Below are positions 1 to 8,542 of a stretch of DNA of 64,000 nt, one piece after another; position 1 is the stretch's first letter; each line of letters opens with the position of its first letter. The DNA comes from Sphingomonadaceae bacterium (GTDB lineage: Bacteria; Pseudomonadota; Alphaproteobacteria; Sphingomonadales; Sphingomonadaceae). Position numbers and translations under genes: made by a program. The stretch lies in NCBI GenBank assembly GCA_024236155.1, contig JACKLA010000001.1, positions 1,178,001 through 1,242,000 of the forward strand. Direction: 5' to 3'. Under the pieces are notes generated by a model that was not told where the DNA came from, ran no database searches, and was given only the letters and a program-made list of their open reading frames with translations.

Positions 1-684
1 TGCGGCGAGCGAGAGCCCGATCGTGTCGTCGGCGAACTGGTCGACAAAGGCCGCGTTGACGCGATAGCCGAGGTCGTTCGAACCGGCGTTGAGCTTGCCA
101 AGATCGGCATAGGAACCGCGCGCACCAATGGCGAGCACCTGCTTGCTGGTTTCGAGCGGACGGACAGTGCGGATATCGACCGTGCCGACAAGGCCCTGGC
201 CGACCAGCGATGCGGTCGGCGACTTGTAGACGACCACCTGGTTGACGATTTCCGACGGATACTGGTCGAGTTCGACCGAACGGTTGTCGCTGGTGGTGGT
301 CTGTTCGCGCCCGTTGAGCAGGGTCTGCGAGAAGTCGGGACCGAAGCCGCGGATCGCAATCACATTTGCGCGGCCGTTAAGGCGCTGCGAGGTGAGGCCG
401 GGCAGGCGGGCAATCGATTCACCGATCGACGAATCCGGCAGCTTGCCGATGTCTTCGGCAGAGACCGACTCGACGATCTGGTCGCTGTTGCGCTTTTCAG
501 CCACTGCGCTTTCGAGCGATGCGCGGAAGCCGCTGACGATGATTACATCGTCTTCTTCGGGGGTTGCTTCGGTTGCCTCGTCGGCATCCTGCGCCATTGC
601 GGCCTGCGGTGCGAACCCGCCGACAAGCGCAAGCGCCAGTGCCGGTGCGCTGATCCCGGAGGTCAGGAAATTGCGTTTGATCAC
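1..684 (-). CDS. TonB-dependent outer-membrane receptor, N-terminal part (truncated by window edge)
   Basis: The first 228 codons of a TonB-dependent receptor are visible; the rest lies left of the window. The protein starts with a signal peptide ending near AAMAQ, followed by a TonB-box-like segment (DDVIIVSGF) and a plug domain with typical motifs (IGKLPDSSIGESIARLPG, AIRGFGPDFSQTLLNGR, ELDQYPSEI). I chose the GTG start at 684 because a GGGAG ribosome site lies just upstream and the signal peptide begins there. Such receptors import ligands across the outer membrane using TonB energy. The divergent LacI regulator, sugar symporter and amylase-family enzyme suggest that the substrate is an oligosaccharide such as maltodextrin; this is inference from context. 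Confidence 0.93.
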   Translation of the reverse strand, partial: MIKRNFLTSGISAPALALALVGGFAPQAAMAQDADEATEATPEEDDVIIVSGFRASLESAVAEKRNSDQIVESVSAEDIGKLPDSSIGESIARLPGLTSQRLNGRANVIAIRGFGPDFSQTLLNGREQTTTSDNRSVELDQYPSEIVNQVVVYKSPTASLVGQGLVGTVDIRTVRPLETSKQVLAIGARGSYADLGKLNAGSNDLGYRVNAAFVDQFADDTIGLSLAA

Positions 685-812
685 AGTGTCTTCTCCCAGT
701 CCCGCCGCGCCCCCGCGGCATGTGTTCTGCAAATCATGGGAGGCCGAAAACGGTATATGCCAGGCCCCTCGAACACGCCTTACGAACGATAATCGGGCCT
801 TCGCATAGTCAG

Positions 813-839
813 CATACGTATGTTTGTGCGACGCACAAA
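813..839. promoter_or_regulatory. Paired palindromes, candidate LacI-family operators
   Basis: Two abutting palindromes lie between the divergent TonB receptor and lacI-type genes. One is the 10-bp CATACGTATG (813-822), with the central CG typical of LacI-family operators. The other is the perfect 17-bp odd palindrome TTTGTGCGACGCACAAA (823-839). The position fits autoregulation and control of the receptor. The binding protein is inferred, not shown. Confidence 0.5.
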
Positions 840-957
840 AGGCGTGTGTTGCGGTTTTACTACAAATTGTCGTGCTCGCACCAAACAGCACCAATTCTGC
901 CCTTGCTACATTGCACCGCGCCAGCGCGCACGATAGCTTCGCAACCAAGGAGAGAGG

Positions 958-2037
958 ATGGGCCGCCAACCCACAGGGAAGCCGACAAGCTTCGATATTG
1001 CCTATCTCGCCGGGGTTTCCCAACCCACGGTCAGCCGGGCCTTGCGCGGCGACAGGGCAGTCAGCCAGAAGACGCGCGAACGGATCGAGCGGATCGCGCG
1101 CGAACTCAATTACACGGTCGACAAGAACGCATCCTCGCTCCGTTCGCAGCGGGCCAATACGATTGCGCTGCTGTTCTTCGAGGATCCGACGGCAGACGAT
1201 TCCAATATCAACCCGTTCTTCCTCTCGATGCTGGGTTCGATCACCCGCGAATGTGCCAATCGCGGGCTCGACCTGCTGATATCCTTCCAGCGGATGGAGG
1301 ATGACTGGCACGTCAAATACCAGGACAGCCACCGCGCCGACGGGCTGATCCTGCTCGGCTATGGCGATTACACCGCCTATGAACAACGGCTCGAGCAGCT
1401 GGTTGCGCAGGGCACCCATTTTGTGCGCTGGGGTTCGGTGCGAGAGGACAATATCGGGCCGACGGTCGGCTCGGACAATTTCGGTGCCGGGAGGCAGGCG
1501 GGCGAGCACCTGCTCTCGCTGGGGCGCAGGAAGATCGCATTCCTTGGCGATGCGGACGAGGGCTATCCCGAATTTGCCGATCGCTATGCCGGGTGCTGCG
1601 CCGCCATGCGCGCGGCGGGGGTCGAACCGGACAAGGCGCTGCGGCGCGATGCGCTGACCAATGAGGCCGATGGATACAGCGCAGCGCGTTCGCTGATCGA
1701 CGGCCCGGCATCGTTCGATGCGATCTTTGCAGCCAGCGACCTGATCGCCATCGGTGCGATGCGCGCGCTGGCCGAAGCGGGTCTGTCCGTCCCGGCGGAT
1801 GTGGCCATTGTCGGCTTCGACGATATTCCCGCAGCCGGCCACACCAGCCCGCCGCTTACAACACTGATGCAGGATATCAGGGGCGCAGGCACCGCATTGC
1901 TCGATGTGCTGACCGAGGCAATCGAAAGCGATGCGATCACAAGGCGGCAGCTGCCCGCGCGGCTGGTCGTGCGGGCCAGTACGGGCACTGGCCCCGCCGC
2001 ACCCGCTCCGCCGCAGCCCCCCGTTCCGCCTGCCTGA
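958..2037 (+). CDS. LacI-family transcriptional regulator
   Basis: A 359-residue DNA-binding regulator of the LacI/GalR family. The N-terminus carries the helix-turn-helix and hinge signature (AGVSQPTVSRALRG at about residues 19-32, ERIARELNY at about 44-52). It is followed by a periplasmic-binding-protein-like effector domain (FAASDLIAIGAMRAL and VAIVGFDDIPAAG are typical). The ATG at 958 has a good AAGGAGAG site. The C-terminus ends in a proline/alanine-rich tail of about 15 residues. It lies between a divergent TonB receptor and a sugar symporter plus amylase-family enzyme, so it probably represses this uptake locus until a sugar is bound. The effector sugar cannot be read from the sequence. 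Confidence 0.94.
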   Translation: MGRQPTGKPTSFDIAYLAGVSQPTVSRALRGDRAVSQKTRERIERIARELNYTVDKNASSLRSQRANTIALLFFEDPTADDSNINPFFLSMLGSITRECANRGLDLLISFQRMEDDWHVKYQDSHRADGLILLGYGDYTAYEQRLEQLVAQGTHFVRWGSVREDNIGPTVGSDNFGAGRQAGEHLLSLGRRKIAFLGDADEGYPEFADRYAGCCAAMRAAGVEPDKALRRDALTNEADGYSAARSLIDGPASFDAIFAASDLIAIGAMRALAEAGLSVPADVAIVGFDDIPAAGHTSPPLTTLMQDIRGAGTALLDVLTEAIESDAITRRQLPARLVVRASTGTGPAAPAPPQPPVPPA

Positions 2038-2070
2038 ACGGCGCCCGTTTCCGCATCACATTCGCCAACA

Positions 2071-2080
2071 CATTCGTATG
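2071..2080. promoter_or_regulatory. Imperfect copy of the CATACGTATG palindrome upstream of the MFS gene
   Basis: CATTCGTATG matches the candidate operator at 813-822 in 9 of 10 bases. It sits in the short gap between lacI and the symporter gene. It may let the same LacI-type protein control the symporter-amylase pair, but a 10-bp near-match can arise by chance. Confidence 0.3.
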
Positions 2081-2163
2081 CAGCATTGTCGCGGTGGCGG
2101 AATGATGCCAGCCCATGGGCATGCGCAGCAGCGGCACCAGCCCGCGCGCCATGGGAGAGCGAC

Positions 2164-3672
2164 ATGACTGCACGCGAAAAGCCGCACCAGAACTGGGCCG
2201 GATTGTTCAATATCAGCTTCGGCTTCTTCGGCATCCAGATCGGTTTCGCCCTCCAGAATGCGAATATGAGCCGTGTTTTCCAGTCTCTCGGCAGCGCTAT
2301 CGACGACCTGCCCGCGCTGTGGGTCGCTGCGCCGCTGACAGGCCTGCTGGTCCAGCCCATTATCGGCCATCTCTCCGACCGGACTTGGCTGGGCCGGCTT
2401 GGCCGCCGCCGCCCCTATTTCCTGCTTGGCGCGGTGCTGGCGGCACTGTCGCTGGTGCTGATGCCGCTTAGCGAAATGCTGGTGATGGCGGCGGTGTTGC
2501 TGTGGGTACTCGACGCCAGCCTGAACATCTCGATGGAACCTTTCCGCGCATTCGTCGGGGATATGCTGCGCAAGGACCAGCACACGGCGGGGTATGCCGT
2601 GCAGACGGCTTTCATCGGCGCTGGCGCAGTGGTCGGTTCGATCGTGCCCTGGGCCATGACCGAAATGGGGGTTGCCAATGTCGCGGCGGATGGCGGGATA
2701 CCCGATACGGTCCGCTACAGCTTCTGGCTGGGCGGTGCGGCGCTGTTCCTTGCGGTGCTTTGGACGGTGCTGACAACGCGCGAATATTCGCCGGAGGAAA
2801 TGGCCGGTTTCGGCGAGGCGGGCCTTGAAGCGAATGGAAGCCAGCCGATCCGCGCGCTGGCCTCGAAAGCCTACACCAGCTGCGCGCTGTGGATCGCAGC
2901 CGGTGCGGCGGTGATCCTGGCGGTGATGGCTTTCGGGCTGGAGAAGGAGGTCTACCTCCTCGGCGGCTTGCTGGTGGCTTACGGTTTCCTCAGCGCCATC
3001 GCGATCTCGATGGCGAAGCAGGGCAACACAACCGGAATGCTGACCAGCATCGTCGGTGATTTTTCCGGCATGCCAGAGGTGATGAAGCGGCTCGCAGTGG
3101 TGCAGTTCTTCAGCTGGTCTGCACTGTTCATCATGTGGATCAACACCACGCCGGTGGTGACGCAATATGTCTTCGGCAGCACCGATACGGCGAGCGCAGC
3201 CTATAACGATGGCGCCAATTGGGTCGGCTGGCTGTTTGCGACCTATAACGGCGTTGCAGCCATTGCCGCACTCACCCTTTTGCCACTGCTCGCCCGCAAG
3301 CTGGGCAAGGGCATGACCCATGTGATCGGCCTGCTGTGCGGCGCGCTGGGATTTGCCGGGTTCTTCTTCATCCGGGACGCCAATGCACTGCTCGTTGCAG
3401 AAATAGGTATCGGGATCGCCTGGGCGAGTATCCTTGCCATGCCCTATGCCATCCTCGCCAGCAGCCTGCCGCGCAGCAAGCTTGGCATCTATATGGGCCT
3501 GTTCAACGTCTTCATCGTGGTGCCCCAGCTGCTGGTGGCGACGGTGATGGGTTCGATCATGAAGGCGTTTTTCCCGACCGAGCCGATCTGGACCATGGCC
3601 TTTGCAGCCGCGACGCTGGCCATCGCCGCGCTTGCCATGCTGCGGGTCAGGGTGCCGGGAGAAGCAGCATGA
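2164..3672 (+). CDS. MFS sugar/proton symporter (GPH/SLC45-like)
   Basis: A 502-residue inner-membrane transporter with about 12 predicted membrane spans. It carries the MFS-type loop (GHLSDRTWLGRLGRRRPY) and an N-terminus (NISFGFFGIQIGFALQNANMSRVFQSLG) typical of the sucrose/maltose symporter group. I placed the start at ATG 2164, after GGGAGAGCGAC, rather than at an upstream ATG that would add a non-conserved leader. Its stop overlaps the start of the amylase-family gene (ATGA), so the two are probably translated together. In Caulobacter and sphingomonads similar proteins carry maltose or sucrose across the inner membrane. The substrate here is inferred from the neighbours. Confidence 0.9.
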   Translation: MTAREKPHQNWAGLFNISFGFFGIQIGFALQNANMSRVFQSLGSAIDDLPALWVAAPLTGLLVQPIIGHLSDRTWLGRLGRRRPYFLLGAVLAALSLVLMPLSEMLVMAAVLLWVLDASLNISMEPFRAFVGDMLRKDQHTAGYAVQTAFIGAGAVVGSIVPWAMTEMGVANVAADGGIPDTVRYSFWLGGAALFLAVLWTVLTTREYSPEEMAGFGEAGLEANGSQPIRALASKAYTSCALWIAAGAAVILAVMAFGLEKEVYLLGGLLVAYGFLSAIAISMAKQGNTTGMLTSIVGDFSGMPEVMKRLAVVQFFSWSALFIMWINTTPVVTQYVFGSTDTASAAYNDGANWVGWLFATYNGVAAIAALTLLPLLARKLGKGMTHVIGLLCGALGFAGFFFIRDANALLVAEIGIGIAWASILAMPYAILASSLPRSKLGIYMGLFNVFIVVPQLLVATVMGSIMKAFFPTEPIWTMAFAAATLAIAALAMLRVRVPGEAA

Positions 3673-5084
3673 AGCGCGCCGCAATGGGTATGGCCGCCGT
3701 CGCCCTCATCGCGGGCGGTGCATGGGCGATGGGTGAGAAGCCCGCCGATGTAACTGAGGCAAGCGACGAGGCATGGCAACCAAAGCCCTTCGTCCAGCTG
3801 CAAAATCCCGAATGGTCGCGCGATGCGGTGCTGTACCAGATCAACACCCGCCAGTTCACCCCGGAAGGCACCTTCAAGGCCGCGCAGGAACAGCTGCCGC
3901 GGCTGAAGGAACTGGGCGTCGATGTGTTGTGGCTGATGCCGATCCATCCCATCGGGGAGGAAAACCGCAAGGGCACGCTCGGCTCGCCCTATTCGGTGAA
4001 GGACTATTACGATGTGAACCCCGAATTCGGCAGCAAGGAGGATTTCAGGGCCTTCGTCGATGCCGCGCATGAACAGGGCTTCCACGTCATCCTCGACCTC
4101 GTCGCCAACCACACCGCGTGGGACAACAAGCTGCGCAGCGACCACCCCGACTGGTATGAGAAAACATGGGATGGCGATTTCCGCCCGACCCCGTGGTGGG
4201 ACTGGTCCGATATCGTCGATCTCGACTGGTCGAAACCGGGCGTGCGCAAGCATGTCGGCGAGGCGATGGAGATGTGGGTGCGCGACTATGGCGTCGACGG
4301 ATATCGCGCCGATGTGGCGGGATACGTACCGGTCGATTTCTGGGAGACGATGCGCCAGCGCCTGTCGGCAATCCGCCCGGTCTTCATGCTCGGCGAAGTG
4401 CAGCAGACGAGCTATCACCGGGGCGCATTCGATGCGACCTATGCGTGGGACTGGCACAACACCTCGAAAAAGGTCGCCAAGGGTGAGGCGGGGGCAACCG
4501 CATTCTATGGCTACTACGCCGAGAACGAGAGCCTGTGGCCGCGCGAGGCGATGCGGCTGACCTATATCGAAAACCACGACAGCAATGCGTGGGAAGGCAC
4601 GCTGCGCGAAAACTATGGCGCCGGGCTGGAGGCAGCGACGGCGCTTGCCTTTACCGGCGAGGGCTTGCCGCTGGTCCATAACGGGATGGAGGCGTGCAAC
4701 GCCAAACGGCTCGAATTCTTCGAGAAGGACGCGATCGGCTGGAGCCAGGGCGAGGGGTGCGAATATGGCGCGCTGGTGGGCGACCTGATCGCCTTCCGCA
4801 AAGCCAACCCTGCGCTCGCCAATGGCAAATGGGGCGCGCGGATGGTCAAGGTCGAAACCGACCGGCCCGAACAGGTCTTCGCATGGGTGCGGCAGGACGA
4901 AGGCAACAAGGTGCTCGGCCTGTTCAACTTCTCATCCGGCGCGGTCGAGGTGACTTTTGCGGACGGGCTTCCTGCTGGCGACTACACCGAATTCCGCGGC
5001 AAGGGCGTGAACTTCAAGGCGGGCGATACAGTCAGCCTGCCAGCTCACGGTTTCCGGCTGTTTGCAGCCACGAAGTCGAAATAG
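3669..5084 (+). CDS. Periplasmic alpha-amylase family (GH13) glycosidase
   Basis: A 471-residue glycoside hydrolase. The N-terminus looks like a secretion signal (MKRAAMGMAAVALIAGGAWA). The GH13 regions are all present: DLVANHT (region I), GYRADVAG with nucleophile D215, MLGEV with acid/base E243, and ENHDSN with D304. It starts at ATG 3669, overlapping the MFS stop by four bases. GH13 enzymes cut or rearrange alpha-glucosidic links. With a TonB receptor in the outer membrane and a symporter in the inner membrane, this enzyme would trim imported oligosaccharides in the periplasm. It could prefer alpha-1,4-glucans or sucrose-like sugars; the sequence alone does not decide. Confidence 0.92.
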   Translation: MKRAAMGMAAVALIAGGAWAMGEKPADVTEASDEAWQPKPFVQLQNPEWSRDAVLYQINTRQFTPEGTFKAAQEQLPRLKELGVDVLWLMPIHPIGEENRKGTLGSPYSVKDYYDVNPEFGSKEDFRAFVDAAHEQGFHVILDLVANHTAWDNKLRSDHPDWYEKTWDGDFRPTPWWDWSDIVDLDWSKPGVRKHVGEAMEMWVRDYGVDGYRADVAGYVPVDFWETMRQRLSAIRPVFMLGEVQQTSYHRGAFDATYAWDWHNTSKKVAKGEAGATAFYGYYAENESLWPREAMRLTYIENHDSNAWEGTLRENYGAGLEAATALAFTGEGLPLVHNGMEACNAKRLEFFEKDAIGWSQGEGCEYGALVGDLIAFRKANPALANGKWGARMVKVETDRPEQVFAWVRQDEGNKVLGLFNFSSGAVEVTFADGLPAGDYTEFRGKGVNFKAGDTVSLPAHGFRLFAATKSK

Positions 5085-5100
5085 TCCTAGGGGCCTGACG

Positions 5101-6384
5101 CTAGGCGTCGATCGGGCGCTTGCCGACGATGGTCACGCCATAGCCGTCGAGCGCGACCATTGAGCGGTCGGAATTGGTCAGCAGTTCCATCTTGTGCACG
5201 CCCAGCGCGTTGAGGATCTGCGCCCCGACGCCATAGTCGCGCAGCGCATCCATCGGTTCGCGCTGTTCGCCGTTCAGCTTGCGCACCTGGTCGGTCAGGA
5301 AACCGCCGCTTGCGCGCGGGATCATTACGATCAGCCCGGCCCCCTCGCGGCCGACGACTTCCATCGATTTCTTGAGGATTCGGTCTTCCTGTGCGTCCTG
5401 CCCGAAAATATCCTTGAACATGTCCAGCGCATGCATCCTGACGAGTGTCGGCTTGTCGGGGTCGATATTGCCCTTCTTGAGCACCACCTGCTCGGTTTCG
5501 GTCGCGCTGTTGTAGAAGGCGATGGCGGTCCACTCGCCGCCCCAGTGGCTCGTGAAACGCCCTTCCGCGCGGATTTCGGCGAGATGGTCGTTGCGCAGGC
5601 GATAGGCGATCAGGTCGCGGATGGTGCCGATCTTGAGATCGTGCTTGCGTGCAAAGGCGATCAGTTCGTCGAGGCGGCTCATTGTGCCGTCCTCGTTCAT
5701 GATCTCGCAGATCACGCCCGAGGGATTGAGGCCGGCAAGGCGTGAGATATCGACTGCCGCTTCGGTATGGCCGGCACGCACCAACACGCCGCCGTCGCGC
5801 GCGGTAAGCGGGAAGACATGGCCCGGCGTGACGATATCGTCCGGCCCCTTCGATGCGTCGACCGCGACGCTGATCGTGCGCGCGCGATCGCCTGCGCTGA
5901 TCCCGGTGGTCACACCCTCGCGCGCTTCGATCGATACGGTGAAGGCCGTCTGCATCGATTCGCGGTTGTTGCGGCTCATCGGGACGAGGCCGAGCTGGTC
6001 GCAGCGGGCCTTGGTCATCGAAAGGCAGATCAGCCCCTTGCCATGCGTGGCCATGAAATTGATCGCAGAGGGGGTTGCCATCTGCGCTGGGATGATAAGG
6101 TCACCCTCATTCTCGCGGTCCTCATCGTCGACGAGGATATACATCCGCCCATTGCGCGCTTCCTCGATAATTTCCTCGATACTGGCGAGCACCGGACGGT
6201 CGTCATTCGCGTCGAGGAAGGTTTCGAGTTTGCCCAGCGTTTCCGCCGTCGGGTTCCAGTGCGCCTCGGTGCAGTCGCGCAGCGAATTGGCATGCAGCCC
6301 TGCCGCCCGGGAGATGGCGGAGCGGGACATGGTCCCTTCTTCGACGAGGTTGCGGATGCGCTGCTGGATCGGTAGTTCGGTCAT
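5101..6384 (-). CDS. ribB: 3,4-dihydroxy-2-butanone-4-phosphate synthase with degenerate RibA-like domain and N-terminal HTH-like segment (RibBX)
   Basis: A 427-residue riboflavin-pathway protein. Residues about 60-265 form the DHBP synthase domain that converts ribulose 5-phosphate (DDEDRENEGDLI metal/substrate loop; GHTEAAVDISRLAGL). Residues about 270-425 align with GTP cyclohydrolase II but lack the three zinc cysteines and the active-site motif of RibA, so this half should not be catalytic. This matches the RibBX arrangement known in alphaproteobacteria. The first 60 residues (MSRSAISRAAGLHANSLRDC) resemble a small helix-turn-helix and are not part of ordinary RibB. It faces the amylase gene tail to tail with 16 bp between them. 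A perfect palindrome lies upstream at 6427-6448. I see no FMN riboswitch. Confidence 0.9.
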   Translation of the reverse strand: MTELPIQQRIRNLVEEGTMSRSAISRAAGLHANSLRDCTEAHWNPTAETLGKLETFLDANDDRPVLASIEEIIEEARNGRMYILVDDEDRENEGDLIIPAQMATPSAINFMATHGKGLICLSMTKARCDQLGLVPMSRNNRESMQTAFTVSIEAREGVTTGISAGDRARTISVAVDASKGPDDIVTPGHVFPLTARDGGVLVRAGHTEAAVDISRLAGLNPSGVICEIMNEDGTMSRLDELIAFARKHDLKIGTIRDLIAYRLRNDHLAEIRAEGRFTSHWGGEWTAIAFYNSATETEQVVLKKGNIDPDKPTLVRMHALDMFKDIFGQDAQEDRILKKSMEVVGREGAGLIVMIPRASGGFLTDQVRKLNGEQREPMDALRDYGVGAQILNALGVHKMELLTNSDRSMVALDGYGVTIVGKRPIDA

Positions 6385-6426
6385 GGCAGGCAGGGATATG
6401 CAGTGGAATGTGATTCTGCAACCCGA

Positions 6427-6448
6427 AATTCACATTATAATGTGAATT
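6427..6448. promoter_or_regulatory. Perfect 22-bp palindrome between ribBX and flavin reductase genes
   Basis: An uninterrupted 22-bp perfect palindrome (half-site AATTCACATTA) lies 43 bp before ribBX and 33 bp before the flavin reductase start. Size and symmetry fit a dimeric regulator such as a MarR-, Fur- or GntR-type protein. A related piece, GAATGTGATTC, occurs nearby at 6406-6416. The binding protein is unknown. Confidence 0.6.
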
Positions 6449-6480
6449 CTTGTCGAAGAACGGTAGCGGAGTCGGGGCGA

Positions 6481-6993
6481 GTGACGGAAAAATCGGGCAA
6501 TGACATCACCGTGCTGCTGCGCTCTGCGCTGCGCCGTTTGCCCGGCCCGGTATCGATCGTCACCACGCATGATCCGGCTGGGGGTGGGCCTGCGGGCATG
6601 GTCGCCTCCGCAGTGATCCCGGTTTCGATGGAGCCGCCCTCGATGCTGGTCGCGGTCAACCGGCAGTCATCCTGCCATGCCTGTATCGAGAATGCCGGGC
6701 GCTTCTGTATCAACCTGCTGGGCACCGAGCAGCGCGAACTGGTCGCCCCGTTTTCGACCGCTTCGCTTCGCCAGTCGCGTTTTGAAACGGGCGGGTGGGA
6801 ATTCGCCGATAATATCCCTTTCCTTTCGGGCGCGATCGCCAACCTGTTCTGCAAGGTCGAGAACACGCTGGTCCACGGATCGCACGAGCTGTTTATCGGC
6901 GATGTCTACGAAGTGCGGCTGGCCGACGGTTCGGAAGCCGACCCGCTTGGCTGGATGGAAGGCGGGTTTGCGCGCTTCGGCAGTCTCGACTGA
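6481..6993 (+). CDS. Flavin reductase-like domain protein
   Basis: A 170-residue protein of the flavin-reductase-like FMN-binding family. Visible motifs are LRRLPGPVSIVTTH, GMVASAVIPVSMEPPSMLVAVN and FCINLLG, close to reductase components that supply reduced flavin to monooxygenases. I chose GTG 6481 because conserved residues begin soon after it; an upstream ATG at 6403 would run through the palindrome. It is transcribed away from ribBX, so flavin synthesis and flavin use may share control. No partner monooxygenase is adjacent, so the electron acceptor is unknown. Confidence 0.88.
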   Translation: MTEKSGNDITVLLRSALRRLPGPVSIVTTHDPAGGGPAGMVASAVIPVSMEPPSMLVAVNRQSSCHACIENAGRFCINLLGTEQRELVAPFSTASLRQSRFETGGWEFADNIPFLSGAIANLFCKVENTLVHGSHELFIGDVYEVRLADGSEADPLGWMEGGFARFGSLD

Positions 6994-6999
6994 TCGCGT

Positions 7000-7767
7000 T
7001 CAGGCAACCCGATTGACGAGGTCGCCGATAAACAGGTCGCCCTCGCCATAGAGATAGGTCGGGTTGAAATCGCCCAGTTCCTCAAGCGCGGCGCGGTCGT
7101 TGCACATCAGCCTGCCGCGGCGGAATTCGGCGATGCCCGATTTGCGCAGCTCACCCAGCGATCGGTTCATGTGGATCGGTGTGGTGCCGCACATATCGGC
7201 GAGGTCGGCCTGGGTCAGAGGCGAGCGGAAGCCGCCGGGCTGGGCCAGCCCGACATGCTCGAGCCGATACCAGATTTCAGCCAGCAAATGCGCCGTGCGG
7301 CGGCTGGCCTTCAGCTGGTGGAGCTTGAGGATCCATTGCCGGTGGACCGAGGCGTCGAGCAGGGTCGAGAACCAGAATATCCGCGCCAGGTGCGGCTCGC
7401 TCTGCTGGATCTGCTGCAGGCGTTCATGCGAAATGCGCCCGATCTTCGCGGTGCCCAGGGTGACCAGGTCGTGGTCGAGCCGCTTGAGCGCGAAAGCATG
7501 CAGATCCATGAAATCGCCTGGCACTTGCACGCCCACGACATGACGCTGGTCGTTTTCGCTGATGGTGCGGATGGCAAAGCCTTCGATCAGCAGGGTCGAA
7601 TGGTTGCAAATGGCCCCGCGTTCGAGGATCAGCTCGTCATTGTCGAAAGTAACGACGTCTTCGATCGAATTTTCGAATATTTCCTTTTCGCGCTCGGCCA
7701 TGGCGTGGCGCAGTCTCCCCAAGAGAAAACGACCGGTCAGCGGGAAGCGTTCGAGTTCATCCTTCAT
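7000..7767 (-). CDS. Crp/Fnr-family transcriptional regulator
   Basis: A 255-residue regulator with an N-terminal cyclic-nucleotide-binding-like beta barrel (about residues 30-140; GAICNHSTLLIEGFAIRT, VGVQVPGDFMDLHAF) and a C-terminal winged helix (about 180-225; LTQADLADMCGTTPIHMNRSL). It has no cysteine cluster like that of Fnr, so it is not an obvious Fe-S oxygen sensor. It converges with the flavin reductase gene, and its signal is unknown. This subgroup, with the opening MKDELERFPLTGRFLLGRL, is common in sphingomonads. Confidence 0.9.
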   Translation of the reverse strand: MKDELERFPLTGRFLLGRLRHAMAEREKEIFENSIEDVVTFDNDELILERGAICNHSTLLIEGFAIRTISENDQRHVVGVQVPGDFMDLHAFALKRLDHDLVTLGTAKIGRISHERLQQIQQSEPHLARIFWFSTLLDASVHRQWILKLHQLKASRRTAHLLAEIWYRLEHVGLAQPGGFRSPLTQADLADMCGTTPIHMNRSLGELRKSGIAEFRRGRLMCNDRAALEELGDFNPTYLYGEGDLFIGDLVNRVA

Positions 7768-7818
7768 GTCTATTCAAAAACGCGGCCTGGCCAGAGGTTC
7801 CGCACCCACTAACATTTA

Positions 7819-8439
7819 TTATGTTCCGGGCGCGTTTGCGCCATTGTACGCGCCATGGTGGGCGAGCGATTCCCGCACCCGGTCGAGCGCGCTGCCGAGC
7901 GGGTCCGTCTCGTCAAGCAAGGCGAAGCTGCCGGTCACGACATAGCTGCAATGGCCATGGACCCCGGCGATCAGCGAGCGGGCATAGCGCGCGACGTCAA
8001 GCGGCGTATCGGCAGGCAGGATGGCCGCGACTTCCTGCTGGACGATCCCGGTCAGTTCGGCGCGGCGGGCAAGGTCGTCTTCGGACAGGTGCTGCCCGTC
8101 GGGCAGGCGATGTTCGTAGATTGCCGACCACAGCAGCGGGTGGGCGAGGGCAAAGTCGAAATATCCGCGCACCAGGCTGGCAATGCGATCTTCCCCGCCA
8201 TCGGCCAGCGCGCGCCGCAACCAGTCTGCCCATAATTCGAAGGTGCGGGTGTTGATCGCGGCCAGCAGCGCGTCGAGGGAGCCGAAGACATTGTAGATCG
8301 TGCCGACCGAATAGCCCGCACGCCGCGCGACCTGCCGTCCGGAAAAGGCGGCAAAGCCCGTCTCTGCCATCAATGCGTGGCCCTTCGCCAGCAGCAGCTC
8401 GCGCAGTTCCTCGGCCGTGTGATCCGATCGCCGTCCCAT
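7819..8439 (-). CDS. TetR-family transcriptional regulator
   Basis: A 206-residue regulator. The N-terminal helix-turn-helix (FSGRQVARRAGYSVGTIYNVFGSLDALL, about residues 32-59) is typical of TetR. The C-terminal part (GYFDFALAHPLLWSAIYEHRL) resembles the TetR subgroup with a WHG-type ligand domain. A large inverted repeat (8459-8500) lies directly upstream, between this gene and the divergent DUF2339 gene. Autorepression and control of DUF2339 are therefore plausible, but the ligand is unknown. Confidence 0.92.
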   Translation of the reverse strand: MGRRSDHTAEELRELLLAKGHALMAETGFAAFSGRQVARRAGYSVGTIYNVFGSLDALLAAINTRTFELWADWLRRALADGGEDRIASLVRGYFDFALAHPLLWSAIYEHRLPDGQHLSEDDLARRAELTGIVQQEVAAILPADTPLDVARYARSLIAGVHGHCSYVVTGSFALLDETDPLGSALDRVRESLAHHGAYNGANAPGT

Positions 8440-8458
8440 GGGGGTTCCCTAGGACTCT

Positions 8459-8500
8459 AAATGAACACTGTCTAATTTTTATATTGAACAGTGTTCATTT
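8459..8500. promoter_or_regulatory. 13-bp inverted repeat, candidate TetR operator
   Basis: The left arm AAATGAACACTGT (8459-8471) and right arm ACAGTGTTCATTT (8488-8500) are exact complements, separated by an AT-rich 16-bp spacer. The element fills the promoter region shared by the TetR gene and the DUF2339 gene. This is the usual place and form of a TetR-family operator. Confidence 0.65.
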
Positions 8501-8542
8501 CTGCGATATTCCGTGCATCGATTGCGACCGGGGAGGTTTCGC

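Noticed and set aside
6385..6480. An FMN riboswitch before ribB
   Set aside because: The 96-bp gap is too short and lacks the conserved FMN aptamer segments; only the palindrome is present.
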